Origin: Parietaria judaica
Lineage: Eukaryota > Streptophyta > Magnoliopsida > Rosales > Urticaceae
DNA: 64,000 bases
Direction of reading: 5' to 3'
NCBI GenBank assembly: GCA_954871525.1
Contig: OX940863.1
Location: forward strand, 7,168,001-7,232,000
Part shown: in pieces, positions 63,568 through 64,000 of the stretch
How positions within the stretch are numbered: the stretch's first letter is position 1
How the letters are laid out: each line of letters begins with the position of its first letter
The notes under the pieces: generated by a model
The model's input: the letters and a program-made list of their open reading frames with translations, nothing else
Databases searched by the model: none
What the model was told of the DNA's origin: nothing
Position numbers and translations under genes: made by a program

Positions 63568-64000
63568 ATGATTTTAGGGCTTATACATTGGAATTTGAAT
63601 ATAACAAGAGTTCTCATGCAAAAATATGCAAGGATTAAAATGTTGACGAGAAATGCCATAGGAAATGCTATAGCATTTCCTATAGCATTTCTTTATTTTA
63701 CACTTTTTACAACCTTAAATTTCAAACCAATTGAAAAAATAATGATTTTAGGGCTTATACATTGGAATTTGAATATAACAAGAGTTCTCATGCAAAAATA
63801 TGCAAGGATTAAATTGTTGACGAGAAATGCCATAGGAAATGCTATAGCATTTCCTATAGCATTTCTTTATTTTACATTTTTTACAACCTTAAATTTCGAA
63901 CCAATTGAAAAAATAATGATTTTAAAGCTTATACATTGGAATTTGAATATAACAAGAGTTCTCATGCAAAAATATGCAAGGATTAAATTGTTGTCGAGAA
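63568..64000 (+). repeat. 1,214-bp tandem unit in A', copy 2 (cut by window end)
   Basis: The first two monomers match copy 1 at an offset of 1,214 bp. The third already carries TTGTTGTCGAG at 63,989, which is in the fourth monomer of copy 1, so this copy has lost one monomer (offset 1,040 bp). The array continues beyond the window. Confidence 0.8.

Larger units (their letters stand above)
1..64000. repeat. Satellite DNA array, ~174-bp monomer, whole window
   Basis: The same unit recurs from the first to the last base. Landmarks in forward order are ATGATTTTAGGGCTTATACA, TTGGAATTTGAATATAACAA, GAGTTCTCATGCAAAAATAT, GCAAGGATTAAATTGTTGAC, the dyad centred on GCTATAGC, a T-rich stretch ending TTTTTTACAACCTT, then TTTCGAACCAATTG and an A-run. 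Full-length units are 174 bp; variants of 160, 165, 172, 173 and 175 bp come from small indels. Unit length, AT-richness and higher-order structure match known centromeric satellites as a class. I cannot assign this to a named family, and function is inferred. No stretch above 300 bp departs from the repeat. Confidence 0.97.
17816..64000 (+). repeat. Right arm: plus-strand satellite monomers
   Basis: Every monomer from here to the window end reads forward, and I saw no second strand change. Copies are much more alike than in the left arm, with long stretches repeated at exact spacings (3,653, 1,874 and 1,033 bp). That implies recent amplification. A frequent variant reads TTTTAAAGCTTATACATTGG in place of TTTTAGGGCTTATACATTGG, creating AAGCTT. 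Another shortens the dyad centre from GCTATAGC to GCTAGC. Confidence 0.95.

Noticed and set aside
1..64000. tRNA, rRNA, telomere repeats or transposable elements
   Set aside because: No segment departs from the satellite monomer; no GC-rich RNA gene, telomere-type short repeat, terminal repeat or polymerase-like protein is seen.
1..64000. AT-rich bacterial, mitochondrial or plastid DNA
   Set aside because: No conserved gene is present in 64 kb, and the HOR organisation of a nucleosome-sized monomer is a feature of nuclear satellite.
1..64000. Naming the satellite family or species
   Set aside because: I do not recognise the monomer consensus; a guess from unit length alone would be unsupported.

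Overview
The whole 64 kb window is one eukaryotic satellite-DNA array. I found no gene, RNA gene, transposon or unique-sequence island in it. The basic unit is an AT-rich monomer of about 174 bp (48 G+C in a 174-base consensus I counted by hand, about 28%), present roughly 370 times. A nucleosome-scale, AT-rich monomer, higher-order repeats (HORs) and very long uninterrupted arrays are typical of centromeric or pericentromeric satellite. The length fits many plant centromeric families, but I do not recognise the family, so species and kingdom are open and centromere function is inference.

Layout. From 1 to about 17,815 every monomer lies on the minus strand. At about 17,815 the array changes strand with no spacer, so two monomers meet head to head, and from there to 64,000 all monomers lie on the plus strand. 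The left arm has long HORs whose period changes from about 2,561 to 2,913 to 3,614 bp. The first 1.2 kb of the right arm still carries left-arm monomer types. The rest of the right arm reads as a very large repeat seen almost twice: X (19.0-20.3 kb), six-monomer HOR (20.3-24.1), Y (24.1-24.8), A (24.8-43.2), then X' (43.2-44.6), six-monomer HOR amplified to about 15 units of 1,033 bp (44.6-60.8), Y' (60.8-61.7) and A' (61.7 to the end). Block A is built from tandem duplications of 3,653 and 1,874 bp plus two further partial copies of the 3,653-bp unit.

Each monomer holds a 44-bp inverted repeat with at most one mismatched pair in the common form. Many of the length differences that define monomer subtypes are small deletions inside this dyad. 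The long open frames are a by-product of a monomer of 3 x 58 bases with one stop-free frame. They are not annotated as genes.

The candidates for something new are the spacerless strand switch, the per-monomer dyad with its deletion hot spot, and the nested repeat hierarchy with local amplification. Block boundaries are from reading by eye and are good to about 50-100 bp unless a sharp junction is named.
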